From Dromaius novaehollandiae (Eukaryota > Chordata > Aves > Casuariiformes > Dromaiidae), in contig NC_088103.1 of assembly GCF_036370855.1 (NCBI RefSeq), positions 33,583,904-33,647,903 of the forward strand: a stretch of 64,000 nt of DNA, in the 5' to 3' direction. Below, one piece after another: positions 1 through 12,101 of the stretch (positions are counted from its first letter, which is position 1; each line of letters starts with the position of its first letter). A program made the position numbers and the translations under genes. The notes beneath the pieces were generated by a model, which saw only the letters and a list, made by a program, of their open reading frames with translations, was not told the origin of the DNA and made no database searches.

Positions 1-417
1 GCCTAGCTTTTGCTCTGGGGCCGAGGGGGCTCTGGGGAGGCGCCGCAGCCCACCGACACGGACCGTTTTTCACGCCGACGGGCCTTGCCGAGTGTGGATT
101 TCCCCACCGATGGCTGGGGCACCGCGTGCACAGCCCTCGATCCCTCTCGGTACGCATCCATAGCTCTCGATCTCGAGAGGCCTCGAGGCCTGTGGATTTC
201 CGTAGCTCCTTGCAGGGATGCCCAGCACTGGGTGCTGACAGTTATGGCAAAGTGTGGAGATGGATGCCGGCCGGTAGCCCTCGATGCCGCTGGCTGTCGA
301 CAGGCGTCTGTGGCTTTTGCTGTGGGGCCGATTTTGCTCGTGGGAGCCAGGGCAGGGGATCGACATCGGGCGCTCTCGATCTTGAGCGGCATCGATGCCT
401 GTCCGATTCCAGACCTA

Positions 418-460
418 TCGACAGGGCTCGATATCGATTCTCGATATCGAACCCTGTCGA
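418..460. repeat. Hairpin motif of the satellite (first copy shown, repeated every 493 bp)
   Basis: The left arm TCGACAGGGCTCGATATCGA (418-437), loop TTC (438-440) and right arm TCGATATCGAACCCTGTCGA (441-460) pair at 19 of 20 positions; only C427 against A451 fails. Each arm also holds the self-complementary decamer TCGATATCGA. The motif recurs in each complete monomer. Copies near 8307, 10279, 17181 and 18662 have G in place of A451, which repairs the mismatch, but carry TTAACA in place of TCGACA at the outer end. Copies near 11270 and 19650 also carry the repairing G but change the inner decamer to TCGACATCGA. Confidence 0.93.
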
Positions 461-2526
461 GAGGCCCGAAATCCGCTGGTTCTCCGCAGGCATGCCTAGC
501 TTTTGCTCTGGGGCCGAGGGGGCTCTGGGGAGGCGCCGCAGCCCATCGACACGGACCGTTTTTCACGCCGACGGGCCTTGCCGAGTGTGGATTTCCCCAC
601 CGATGGCTGGGGCACCACGTGCACAGCCCTCGATCCCTCTCGGTACGCATCCATAGCTCTCGATCTCGAGAGGCCTCGAGGCCTGTGGATTTCCGTAGCT
701 CCTTGCAGGGATGCCCAGCACTGGGTGCTGACAGTTATGGCAAAGTGTGGAGATGGATGCCGGCCGGTAGCCCTCGATGCCGCTGGCTGTCGACAGGCGT
801 CTGTGGCTTTTGCTGTGGGGCCGATTTTGCTCGTGGGAGCCATGGCAGGGGATCGACATCGGGCGCTCTCGATCTTGAGCGGCATCGATGCCTGTCCGAT
901 TCCAGACCTATCGACAGGGCTCGATATCGATTCTCGATATCGAACCCTGTCGAGAGGCCCGAAATCCGCTGGTTCTCCGCAGGCATGCCTAGCTTTTGCT
1001 CTGGGGCCGAGGGGGCTCTGGGGAGGCGCCGCAGCCCATCGACACGGACCGTTTTTCACGCCGACGGGCCTTGCCGAGTGTGGATTTCCCCACCGATGGC
1101 TGGGGCACCACGTGCACAGCCCTCGATCCCTCTCGGTACGCATCCATAGCTCTCGATCTCGAGAGGCCTCGAGGCCTGTGGATTTCCGTAGCTCCTTGCA
1201 GGGATGCCCAGCACTGGGTGCTGACAATTATGGCAAAGTGTGGAGATGGATGCCGGCCGGTAGCCCTCGATGCCGCTGGCTGTCGACAGGCGTCTGTGGC
1301 TTTTGCTGTGGGGCCGATTTTGCTCGTGGGAGCCAGGGCAGGGGATCGACATCGGGCGCTCTCGATCTTGAGCGGCATCGATGCCTGTCCGATTCCAGAC
1401 CTATCGACAGGGCTCGATATCGATTCTCGATATCGAACCCTGTCGAGAGGCCCGAAATCCGCTGGTTCTCCGCAGGCATGCCTAGCTTTTGCTCTGGGGC
1501 CGAGGGGGCTCTGGGGAGGCGCCGCAGCCCATCGACACGGACCGTTTTTCACGCCGACGGGCCTTGCCGAGTGTGGATTTCCCCACCGATGGCTGGGGCA
1601 CCGCGTGCACAGCCCTCGATCCCTCTCGGTACGCATCCATAGCTCTCGATCTCGAGAGGCCTCGAGGCCTGTGGATTTCCGTAGCTCCTTGCAGGGATGC
1701 CCAGCACTGGGTGCTGACAGTTATGGCAAAGTGTGGAGATGGATGCCGGCCGGTAGCCCTCGATGCCGCTGGCTGTCGACAGGCGTCTGTGGCTTTTGCT
1801 GTGGGGCCGATTTTGCTCGTGGGAGCCAGGGCAGGGGATCGACATCGAGCGCTCTCGATCTTGAGCGGCATCGATGCCTGTCCGATTCCAGACCTATCGA
1901 CAGGGCTCGATATCGATTCTCGATATCGAACCCTGTCGAGAGGCCCGAAATCCGCTGGTTCTCCGCAGGCATGCCTAGCTTTTGCTCTGGGGCCGAGGGG
2001 GCTCTGGGGAGGCGCCGCAGCCCATCGACACGGACCGTTTTTCACGCCGACGGGCCTTGCCGAGTGTGGATTTCCCCACCGATGGCTGGGGCACCACGTG
2101 CACAGCCCTCGATCCCTCTCGGTACGCATCCATAGCTCTCGATCTCGAGAGGCCTCGAGGCCTGTGGATTTCCGTAGCTCCTTGCACGGATGCCCAGCAC
2201 TGGGTGCTGACAGTTATGGCAAAGTGTGGAGATGGATGCCGGCCGGTAGCCCTCGATGCCGCTGGCTGTCGACAGGCGTCTGTGGCTTTTGCTGTGGGGC
2301 CGATTTTGCTCGTGGGAGCCATGGCAGGGGATCGACATCGGGCGCTCTCGATCTTGAGCGGCATCGATGCCTGTCCGATTGCAGACCTATCGACAGGGCT
2401 CGATATCGATTCTCGATATCGAACCCTGTCGAGAGGCCCGAAATCCGCTGGTTCTCCGCAGGCATGCCTAGCTTTTGCTCTGGGGCCGAGGGGGCTCTGG
2501 GGAGGCTCCGCAGCCCATCGACACGG

Positions 2527-5500
2527 TCCGTTTTTCACGCCGACGGGCCTTGCCGAGTGTGGATTTCCCCACCGATGGCTGGGGCACCACGTGCACAGCC
2601 CTCGATCCCTCTCGGTACGCATCCATAGCTCTCGATCTCGAGAGGCCTCGAGGCCTGTGGATTTCCGTAGCTCCTTGCAGGGATGCCCAGCACTGGGTGC
2701 TGACAATTATGGCAAAGTGTGGAGATGGATGCCGGCTGGTAGCCCTCGATGCCGCTGGCTGTCGACAGGCGTCTGTGGCTTTTGCTGTGGGGCCGATTTT
2801 GCTCGTGGGAGCCATGGCAGGGGATCGACATCGGGCGCTCTCGATCTTGAGCGGCATCGATGCCTGTCCGATTCCAGACCTATCGACAGGGCTCGATATC
2901 GATTCTCGATATCGAACCCTGTCGAGAGGACCGAAATCCGCTGGTTCTCCGCAGGCATGCCTAGCTTTTGCTCTGGGGCCGAGGGGGCTCTGGGGAGGCG
3001 CCGCAGCCCATCGACACGGACCGTTTTTCATGCCGACGGGCCTTGCCGAGTGTGGATTTCCCCACTGATGGCTGGGGCACCACGTGCACAGCCCTCGATC
3101 CCTCTCGGTACGCATCCATAGCTCTCGATCTCGAGAGGCCTCGAGGCCTGTGGATTTCCGTAGCTCCTTGCAGGGAGGCCCAGCACTGGGTGCTGACAAT
3201 TATGGCAAAGTGTGGAGATGGATGCCGGCCGGTAGCCCTCGATGCCGCTGGCTGTCGACAGGCGTCTGTGGCTTTTGCTGTGGGGCCGATTTTGCTCGTG
3301 GGAGCCATGGCAGGGGATCGACATCGGGCGCTCTCGATCTTGAGCGGCATCGATGCCTGTCCGATTCCAGACCTATCGACAGGGCTCGATATCGATTCTC
3401 GATATCGAACCCTGTCGAGAGGCCCGAAATCCGCTGGTTCTCCGCAGGCATGCCTAGCTTTTGCTCTGGGGCCGAGGGGGCTCTGGGGAGGCACCGCAGC
3501 CCATCGACACGGACCGTTTTTCACGCCGACGGGCCTTGCCGAGTGTGGATTTCCCCACCGATGGCTGGGGCACCGCGTGCACAGCCCTCGATCCCTCTCG
3601 GTACGCATCCATAGCTCTCGATCTCGAGAGGCCTCGAGGCCTGTGGATTTCCGTAGCTCCTTGCAGGGATGCCCAGCACTGGGTGCTGACAGTTATGGCA
3701 AAGTGTGGAGATGGATGCCGGCCGGTAGCCCTCGATGCCGCTGGCTGTCGACAGGCGTCTGTGGCTTTTGCTGTGGGGCCGATTTTGCTCGTGGGAGCCA
3801 TGGCAGGGGATCGACATCGGGCGCTCTCGATCTTGAGCGGCATCGATGCCTGTCCGTTTCCAGACCTATCGACAGGGCTCGATATCGATTCTCGATATCG
3901 AACCCTGTCGAGAGGCCCGAAATCCGCTGGTTCTCCGCAGGCATGCCTAGCTTTTGCTCTGGGGCCGAGGGGGCTCTGGGGAGGCGCCGCAGCCCATCGA
4001 CACGGTCCGTTTTTCATGCCGACGGGCCTTGCCGAGTGTGGATTTCCCCACCGATGGCTGGGGCACCACGTGCACAGCCCTCGATCCCTCTCGGTACGCA
4101 TCCATAGCTCTCGATCTCGAGAGGCCTCGAGGCCTGTGGATTTCCGTAGCTCCTTGCACGGATGCCCAGCACTGGGTGCTGACAGTTATGGCAAAGTGTG
4201 GAGATGGATGCCGGCCGGTAGCCCTCGATGCCGCTGGCTGTCGACAGGCGTCTGTGGCTTTTGCTGTGGGGCCGATTTTGCTCGTGGGAGCCAGGGCAGG
4301 GGATCGACATCGGGCGCTCTCGATCTTGAGCGGCATCGATGCCTGTCCGATTCCAGACCTATCGACAGGGCTCGATATCGATTCTCGATATCGAACCCTG
4401 TCGAGAGGCCCGAAATGCACTGGTTCTCCGCAGGCATGCCTAGCTTTTGCTCTGGGGCCGAGGGGGCTCTGGGGAGGCGCCGCAGCCCACCGACACGGAC
4501 CGTTTTTCACGCCGACGGGCCTTGCCGAGTGTGGATTTCCCCACCGATGGCTGGGGCACCACGTGCACAGCCCTCGATCCCTCTCGGTACGCATCCATAG
4601 CTCTCGATCTCGAGAGGCCTCGAGGCCTGTGGATTTCCGTAGCTCCTTGCAGGGATGCCCAGCACTGGGTGCTGACAGTTATGGCAAAGTGTGGAGATGG
4701 ATGCCGGCCGGTAGCCCTCGATGCCGCTGGCTGTCGACAGGCGTCTGTGGCTTTTGCTGTGGGGCCGATTTTGCTCGTGGGAGCCATGGCAGGGGATCGA
4801 CATCGGGCGCTCTCGATCTTGAGCGGCATCGATGCCTGTCCGATTCCAGACCTATCGACAGGGCTCGATATCGATTCTCGATATCGAACCCTGTCGAGAG
4901 GCCCGAAATCCGCTGGTTCTCCGCAGGCATGCCTAGCTTTTGCTCTGGGGCCGAGGGGGCTCTGGGGAGGCGCCGCAGCCCGTCGACACGGTCCGTTTTT
5001 CACGCCGACGGGCCTTGCCGAGTGTGGATTTCCCCACCGATGGCTGGGGCACCACGTGCACAGCCCTCGATCCCTCTCGGTACGCATCCATAGCTCTCGA
5101 TCTCGAGAGGCCTCGAGGCCTGTGGATTTCCGTAGCTCCTTGCAGGGATGCCCAGCACTGGGTGCTGACAGTTATGGCAAAGTGTGGAGATGGATGCCGG
5201 CCGGTAGCCCTCGATGCCGCTGGCTGTCGACAGGCGTCTGTGGCTTTTGCTGTGGGGCCGATTTTGCTCGTGGGAGCCAGGGCAGGGGATCGACATCGGG
5301 CGCTCTCGATCTTGAGCGGCATCGATGCCTGTCCGATTCCAGACCTATCGACAGGGCTCGATATCGATTCTCGATATCGAACCCTGTCGAGAGGCCCGAA
5401 ATCCGCTGGTTCTCCGCAGGCATGCCTAGCTTTTGCTCTGGGGCCGAGGGGGCTCTGGGGAGGCGCCGCAGCCCACCGACACGGACCGTTTTTCACGCCG

Positions 5501-7447
5501 ATGGGCCTTGCCGAGTGTGGATTTCCCCACCGATGGCTGGGGCACCATGTGCACAGCCCTCGATCCCTCTCGGTACGCATCCATAGCTCTCGATCTCGAG
5601 AGGCCTCGAGGCCTGTGGATTTCCGTAGCTCCTTGCACGGATGCCCAGCACTGGGTGCTGACAATTATGGCAAAGTGTGGAGATGGATGCCGGCCGGTAG
5701 CCCTCGATGCCGCTGGCTGTCGACAGGCGTCTGTGGCTTTTGCTGTGGGGCCGATTTTGCTCGTGGGAGCCATGGCAGGGGATCGACATCGGGCGCTCTC
5801 GATCTTGAGCGGCATCGATGCCTGTCCGATTCCAGACCTATCGACAGGGCTCGATATCGATTCTCGATATCGAACCCTGTCGAGAGGCCCGAAATCCGCT
5901 GGTTCTCCGCAGGCATGCCTAGCTTTTGCTCTGGGGCCGAGGGGGCTCTGGGGAGGTGCCGCAGCCCATCGACACGGACCGTTTTTCACGCCGACGGGCC
6001 TTGCCGAGTGTGGATTTCCCCACCGATGGCTGGGGCACCACGTGCACAGCCCTCGATCCCTCTCGGTACGCATCCATAGCTCTCGATCTCGAGAGGCCTC
6101 GAGGCCTGTGGATTTCCGTAGCTCCTTGCACGGATGCCCAGCACTGGGTGCTGACAGTTATGGCAAAGTGTGGAGATGGATGCCGGCCGGTAGCCCTCGA
6201 TGCCGCTGGCTGTCGACAGGCGTCTGTGGCTTTTGCTGTGGGGCCGATTTTGCTCGTGGGAGCCATGGCAGGGGATCGACATCGGGCGCTCTCGATCTTG
6301 AGCGGCATCGATGCCTGTCCGATTCCAGACCTATCGACAGGGCTCGATATCGATTCTCGATATCGAACCCTGTCGAGAGGCCCGAAATCCGCTGGTTCTC
6401 CGCAGGCATGCCTAGCTTTTGCTCTGGGGCCGAGGGGGCTCTGGGGAGGCGCCGCAGCCCACCGACACGGACCGTTTTTCACGCCGACGGGCCTTGCCGA
6501 GTGTGGATTTCCCCACCGATGGCTGGGGCACCACGTGCACAGCCCTCGATCCCTCTCGGTACGCATCCATAGCTCTCGATCTCGAGAGGCCTCGAGGCCT
6601 GTGGATTTCCGTAGCTCCTTGCAGGGATGCCCAGCACTGGGTGCTGACAGTTATGGCAAAGTGTGGAGATGGATGCCGGCCGGTAGCCCTCGATGCCGCT
6701 GGCTGTCGACAGGCGTCTGTGGCTTTTGCTGTGGGGCCGATTTTGCTCGTGGGAGCCATGGCAGGGGATCGACATCGGGCGCTCTCGATCTTGAGCGGCA
6801 TCGATGCCTGTCCGATTCCAGACCTATCGACAGGGCTCGATATCGATTCTCGATATCGAACCCTGTCGAGAGGCCCGAAATCCGCTGGTTCTCCGCAGGC
6901 ATGCCTAGCTTTTGCTCTGGGGCCGAGGGGGCTCTGGGGAGGCGCCGCAGCCCACCGACACGGACCGTTTTTCACGCCGACGGGCCTTGCCGAGTGTGGA
7001 TTTCCCCACCGATGGCTGGGGCACCACGTGCACAGCCCTCGATCCCTCTCGGTACGCATCCATAGCTCTCGATCTCGAGAGGCCTCGAGGCCTGTGGATT
7101 TCCGTAGCTCCTTGCAGGGATGCCCAGCACTGGGTGCTGACAGTTATGGCAAAGTGTGGAGATGGATGCCGGCCGGTAGCCCTCGATGCCGCTGGCTGTC
7201 GACAGGCGTCTGTGGCTTTTGCTGTGGGGCCGATTTTGCTCGTGGGAGCCATGGCAGGGGATCGACATCGGGCGCTCTCGATCTTGAGCGGCATCGATGC
7301 CTGTCCGATTCCAGACCTATCGACAGGGCTCGATATCGATTCTCGATATCGAACCCTGTCGAGAGGCCCGAAATCCGCTGGTTCTCCGCAGGCATGCCTA
7401 GCTTTTGCTCTGGGGCCGAGGGGGCTCTGGGGAGGCGCCGCAGCCCA
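2527..7447. repeat. Ten-monomer block, copy 1 of a 19-monomer-offset duplication
   Basis: Monomers in this stretch carry a specific order of private variants. Examples are GGCTGGTAG at 2734, the GGGAGGCCC change at 3174, GTTTCCAGA at 3857, AATGCACTG at 4415, CCCGTCGAC at 4979 and GAGGTGCCG at 5954. The same order recurs at 11894-16814, exactly 9367 bases (19 x 493) later. The match is bounded by GGTCCG/GGACCG on the left and CCCATCGAC/CCCACCGAC on the right. Confidence 0.85.
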
Positions 7448-10228
7448 TCGACACGGACCGTTTTTCACGCCGACGGGCCTTGCCGAGTGTGGATTTCCCC
7501 ACCGATGGCTGGGGCACCACGTGCACAGCCCTCGATCCCTCTCGGTACGCATCCATAGCTCTCGATCTCGAGAGGCCTCGAGGCCTGTGGATTTCCGTAG
7601 CTCCTTGCACGGATGCCCAGCACTGGGTGCTGACAGTTATGGCAAAGTGTGGAGATGGATGCCGGCCGGTAGCCCTCGATGCCGCTGGCTGTCGACAGGC
7701 GTCTGTGGCTTTTGCTGTGGGGCCGATTTTGCTCGTGGGAGCCATGGCAGGGGATCGACATCGGGCGCTCTCGATCTTGAGCGGCATCGATGCCTGTCCG
7801 ATTCCAGACCTATCGACAGGGCTCGATATCGATTCTCGATATCGAACCCTGTCGAGAGGCCTGAAATCCGCTGGTTCTCCGCAGGCATGCCTAGCTTTTG
7901 CTCTGGGGCCGAGGGGGCTCTGGGGAGGCGCCGCAGCCCACCGACACGGACCGTTTTTCACGCCGACGGGCCTTGCCGAGTGTGGATTTCCCCACCGATG
8001 GCTGGGGCACCACGTGCACAGCCCTCGATCCCTCTCGGTACGCATCCATAGCTCTCGATCTCGAGAGGCCTCGAGGCCTGTGGATTTCCGTAGCTCCTTG
8101 CACGGATGCCCAGCACTGGGTGCTGACAGTTATGGCAAAGTGTGGAGATGGATGCCGGCCGGTAGCCCTCGATGCCGCTGGCTGTCGACAGGCGTCTGTG
8201 GCTTTTGCTGTGGGGCCGATTCTGCTCGTGGGAGCCATGGCAGGGGATCGACATCGGGCGCTCTCGATCTTGAGCGGCATCGATGCCTGTCCGATTCCAG
8301 ACCTATTAACAGGGCTCGATATCGATTCTCGATATCGAGCCCTGTCGAGAGGCCCGAAATCCGCTGGTTCTCCGCAGGCATGCCTAGCTTTTGCTCTGGG
8401 GCCGAGGGGGCTCTGGGGAGGCGCCGCAGCCCATCGACACGGACCGTTTTTCACGCCGACGGGCCTTGCCGAGTGTGGATTTCCCCACCGATGGCTGGGG
8501 CACCACGTGCACAGCCCTCGATCCCTCTCGGTACGCATCCATAGCTCTCGATCTCGAGAGGCCTCGAGGCCTGTGGATTTCCGTAGCTCCTTGCAGGGAT
8601 GCCCAGCACTGGGTGCTGACAATTATGGCAAAGTGTGGAGATGGATGCCGGCCGGTAGCCCTCGATGCCGCTGGCTGTCGACAGGCGTCTGTGGCTTTTG
8701 CTGTGGGGCCGATTTTGCTCGTGGGAGCCATGGCAGGGGATCGACATCGGGCGCTCTCGATCTTGAGCGGCATCGATGCCTGTCCGATTGCAGACCTATC
8801 GACAGGGCTCGATATCGATTCTCGATATCGAACCCTGTCGAGAGGCCCGAAATCCGCTGGTTCTCCGCAGGCATGCCTAGCTTTTGCTCTGGGGCCGAGG
8901 GGGCTCTGGGGAGGCGCCGCAGCCCACCGACACGGACCGTTTTTCACGCCGACGGGCCTTGCCGAGTGTGGATTTCCCCACCGATGGCTGGGGCACCACG
9001 TGCACAGCCCTCGATCCCTCTCGGTACGCATCCATAGCTCTCGATCTCGAGAGGCCTCGAGGCCTGTGGATTTCCGTAGCTCCTTGCACGGATGCCCAGC
9101 ACTGGGTGCTGACAGTTATGGCAAAGTGTGGAGATGGATGCCGGCCGGTAGCCCTCGATGCCGCTGGCTGTCGACAGGCGTCTGTGGCTTTTGCTGTGGG
9201 GCCGATTTTGCTCGTGGGAGCCATGGCAGGGGATCGACATCGGGCGCTCTCGATCTTGAGCGGCATCGATGCCTGTCCGATTCCAGACCTATCGACAGGG
9301 CTCGATATCGATTCTCGATATCGAACCCTGTCGAGAGGCCCGAAATCCGCTGGTTCTCCGCAGGCATGCCTAGCTTTTGCTCTGGGGCCGAGGGGGCTCT
9401 GGGGAGGCGCCGCAGCCCATCGACACGGACCGTTTTTCACGCCGACGGGCCTTGCCGAGTGTGGATTTCCCCACCGATGGCTGGGGCACCACGTGCACAG
9501 CCCTCGATCCCTCTCGGTACGCATCCATAGCTCTCGATCTCGAGAGGCCTCGAGGCCTGTGGATTTCCGTAGCTCCTTGCACGGATGCCCAGCACTGGGT
9601 GCTGACAGTTATGGCAAAGTGTGGAGATGGATGCCGGCCGGTAGCCCTCGATGCCGCTGGCTGTCGACAGGCGTCTGTGGCTTTTGCTGTGGGGCCGATT
9701 TTGCTCGTGGGAGCCATGGCAGGGGATCGACATCGGGCGCTCTCGATCTTGAGCGGCATCGATGCCTGTCCGATTCCAGACCTATCGACAGGGCTCGATA
9801 TCGATTCTCGATATCGAACCCTGTCGAGAGGCCTGAAATCCGCTGGTTCTCCGCAGGCATGCCTAGCTTTTGCTCTGGGGCCGAGGGGGCTCTGGGGAGG
9901 CGCCGCAGCCCACCGACACGGACCGTTTTTCACGCCGACGGGCCTTGCCGAGTGTGGATTTCCCCACCGATGGCTGGGGCACCACGTGCACAGCCCTCGA
10001 TCCCTCTCGGTACGCATCCATAGCTCTCGATCTCGAGAGGCCTCGAGGCCTGTGGATTTCCGTAGCTCCTTGCACGGATGCCCAGCACTGGGTGCTGACA
10101 GTTATGGCAAAGTGTGGAGATGGATGCCGGCCGGTAGCCCTCGATGCCGCTGGCTGTCGACAGGCGTCTGTGGCTTTTGCTGTGGGGCCGATTCTGCTCG
10201 TGGGAGCCATGGCAGGGGATCGACATCG

Positions 10229-12101
10229 AGCGCTCTCGATCTTGAGCGGCATCGATGCCTGTCCGATTCCAGACCTATTAACAGGGCTCGATATCGATTC
10301 TCGATATCGAGCCCTGTCGAGAGGCCCGAAATCCGCTGGTTCTCCGCAGGCATGCCTAGCTTTTGCTCTGGGGCCGAGGGGGCTCTGGGGAGGCGCCGCA
10401 GCCCATCGACACGGACCGTTTTTCACGCCGACGGGCCTTGCCGAGTGTGGATTTCCCCACCGATGGCTGGGGCACCACGTGCACAGCCCTCGATCCCTCT
10501 CGGTACGCATCCATAGCTCTCGATCTCGAGAGGCCTCGAGGCCTGTGGATTTCCGTAGCTCCTTGCAGGGATGCCCAGCACTGGGTGCTGACAATTATGG
10601 CAAAGTGTGGAGATGGATGCCGGCCGGTAGCCCTCGATGCCGCTGGCTGTCGACAGGCGTCTGTGGCTTTTGCTGTGGGGCCGATTTTGCTCGTGGGAGC
10701 CATGGCAGGGGATCGACATCGGGCGCTCTCGATCTTGAGCGGCATCGATGCCTGTCCGATTCCAGACCTATCGACAGGGCTCGATATCGATTCTCGATAT
10801 CGAACCCTGTCGAGAGGCCCGAAATCCGCTGGTTCTCCGCAGGCATGCCTAGCTTTTGCTCTGGGGCCGAGGGGGCTCTGGGGAGGCGCCGCAGCCCACC
10901 GACACGGACCGTTTTTCACGCCGACGGGCCTTGCCGAGTGTGGATTTCCCCACCGATGGCTGGGGCACCACGTGCACAGCCCTCGATCCCTCTCGGTACG
11001 CATCCATAGCTCTCGATCTCGAGAGGCCTCGAGGCCTGTGGATTTCCGTAGCTCCTTGCAGGGATGCCCAGCACTGGGGGCTGACAGTTATGGCAAAGTG
11101 TGGAGATGGATGCCGGCCAGTAGCCCTCGATGCCGCTGGCTGTCGACAGGCGTCTGTGGCTTTTGCTGTGGGGCCGATTTTGCTCGTGGGAGCCATGGCA
11201 GGGGATCGACATCGGGCGCTCTCGATCTTGAGCGGCATCGATGCCTGTCCGATTCCAGACCTATCGACAGGGCTCGACATCGAATCTCGATATCGAGCCC
11301 TGTCGAGAGGCCCGAAATCCGCTGGTTCTCCGCAGGCATGCCTAGCTTTTGCTCTGGGGCCGAGGGGGCTCTGGGGAGGCGCCGCAGCCCATCGACATGG
11401 ACCGTTTTTCACGCCGACGGGCCTTGCCGAGCGTGGATTTCCCCACCGATGGCTGGGGCACCACGTGCACAGCCCTCGATCCCTCTCGGTACGCATCCAT
11501 AGCTCTCGATCTCGAGAGGCCTCGAGGCCTGTGGATTTCCGTAGCTCCTTGCACGGATGCCCAGCACTGGGTGCTGACAGTTATGGCAAAGTGTGGAGAT
11601 GGATGCCGGCCGGTAGCCCTCGATGCCGCTGGCTGTCGACAGGCGTCTGTGGCTTTTGCTGTGGGGCCGATTTTGCTCGTGGGAGCCATGGCAGGGGATC
11701 GACATCGAGCGCTCTCGATCTTGAGCGGCATCGATGCCTGTCCGATTCCAGACCTATCGACAGGGCTCGATATCGATTCTCGATATCGAACCCTGTCGAG
11801 AGGCCCGAAATCCGCTGGTTCTCCGCAGGCATGCCTAGCTTTTGCTCTGGGGCCGAGGGGGCTCTGGGGAGGCGCCGCAGCCCACCGACACGGACCGTTT
11901 TTCACGCCGACGGGCCTTGCCGAGTGTGGATTTCCCCACCGATGGCTGGGGCACCACGTGCACAGCCCTCGATCCCTCTCGGTACGCATCCATAGCTCTC
12001 GATCTCGAGAGGCCTCGAGGCCTGTGGATTTCCGTAGCTCCTTGCAGGGATGCCCAGCACTGGGTGCTGACAATTATGGCAAAGTGTGGAGATGGATGCC
12101 G
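10229..12101. repeat. Multi-monomer block repeated 17 units downstream, copy 1
   Basis: Monomers here share private variants (CTGGGGGCTGAC near 11075, GCCAGTAGCC near 11115, GACATGGACC near 11394) with 18610-20482. The offset is 8381 bases (17 x 493). The match ends where this copy has GGCTGG at 12102 and the other has GGCCGG. Confidence 0.8.
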
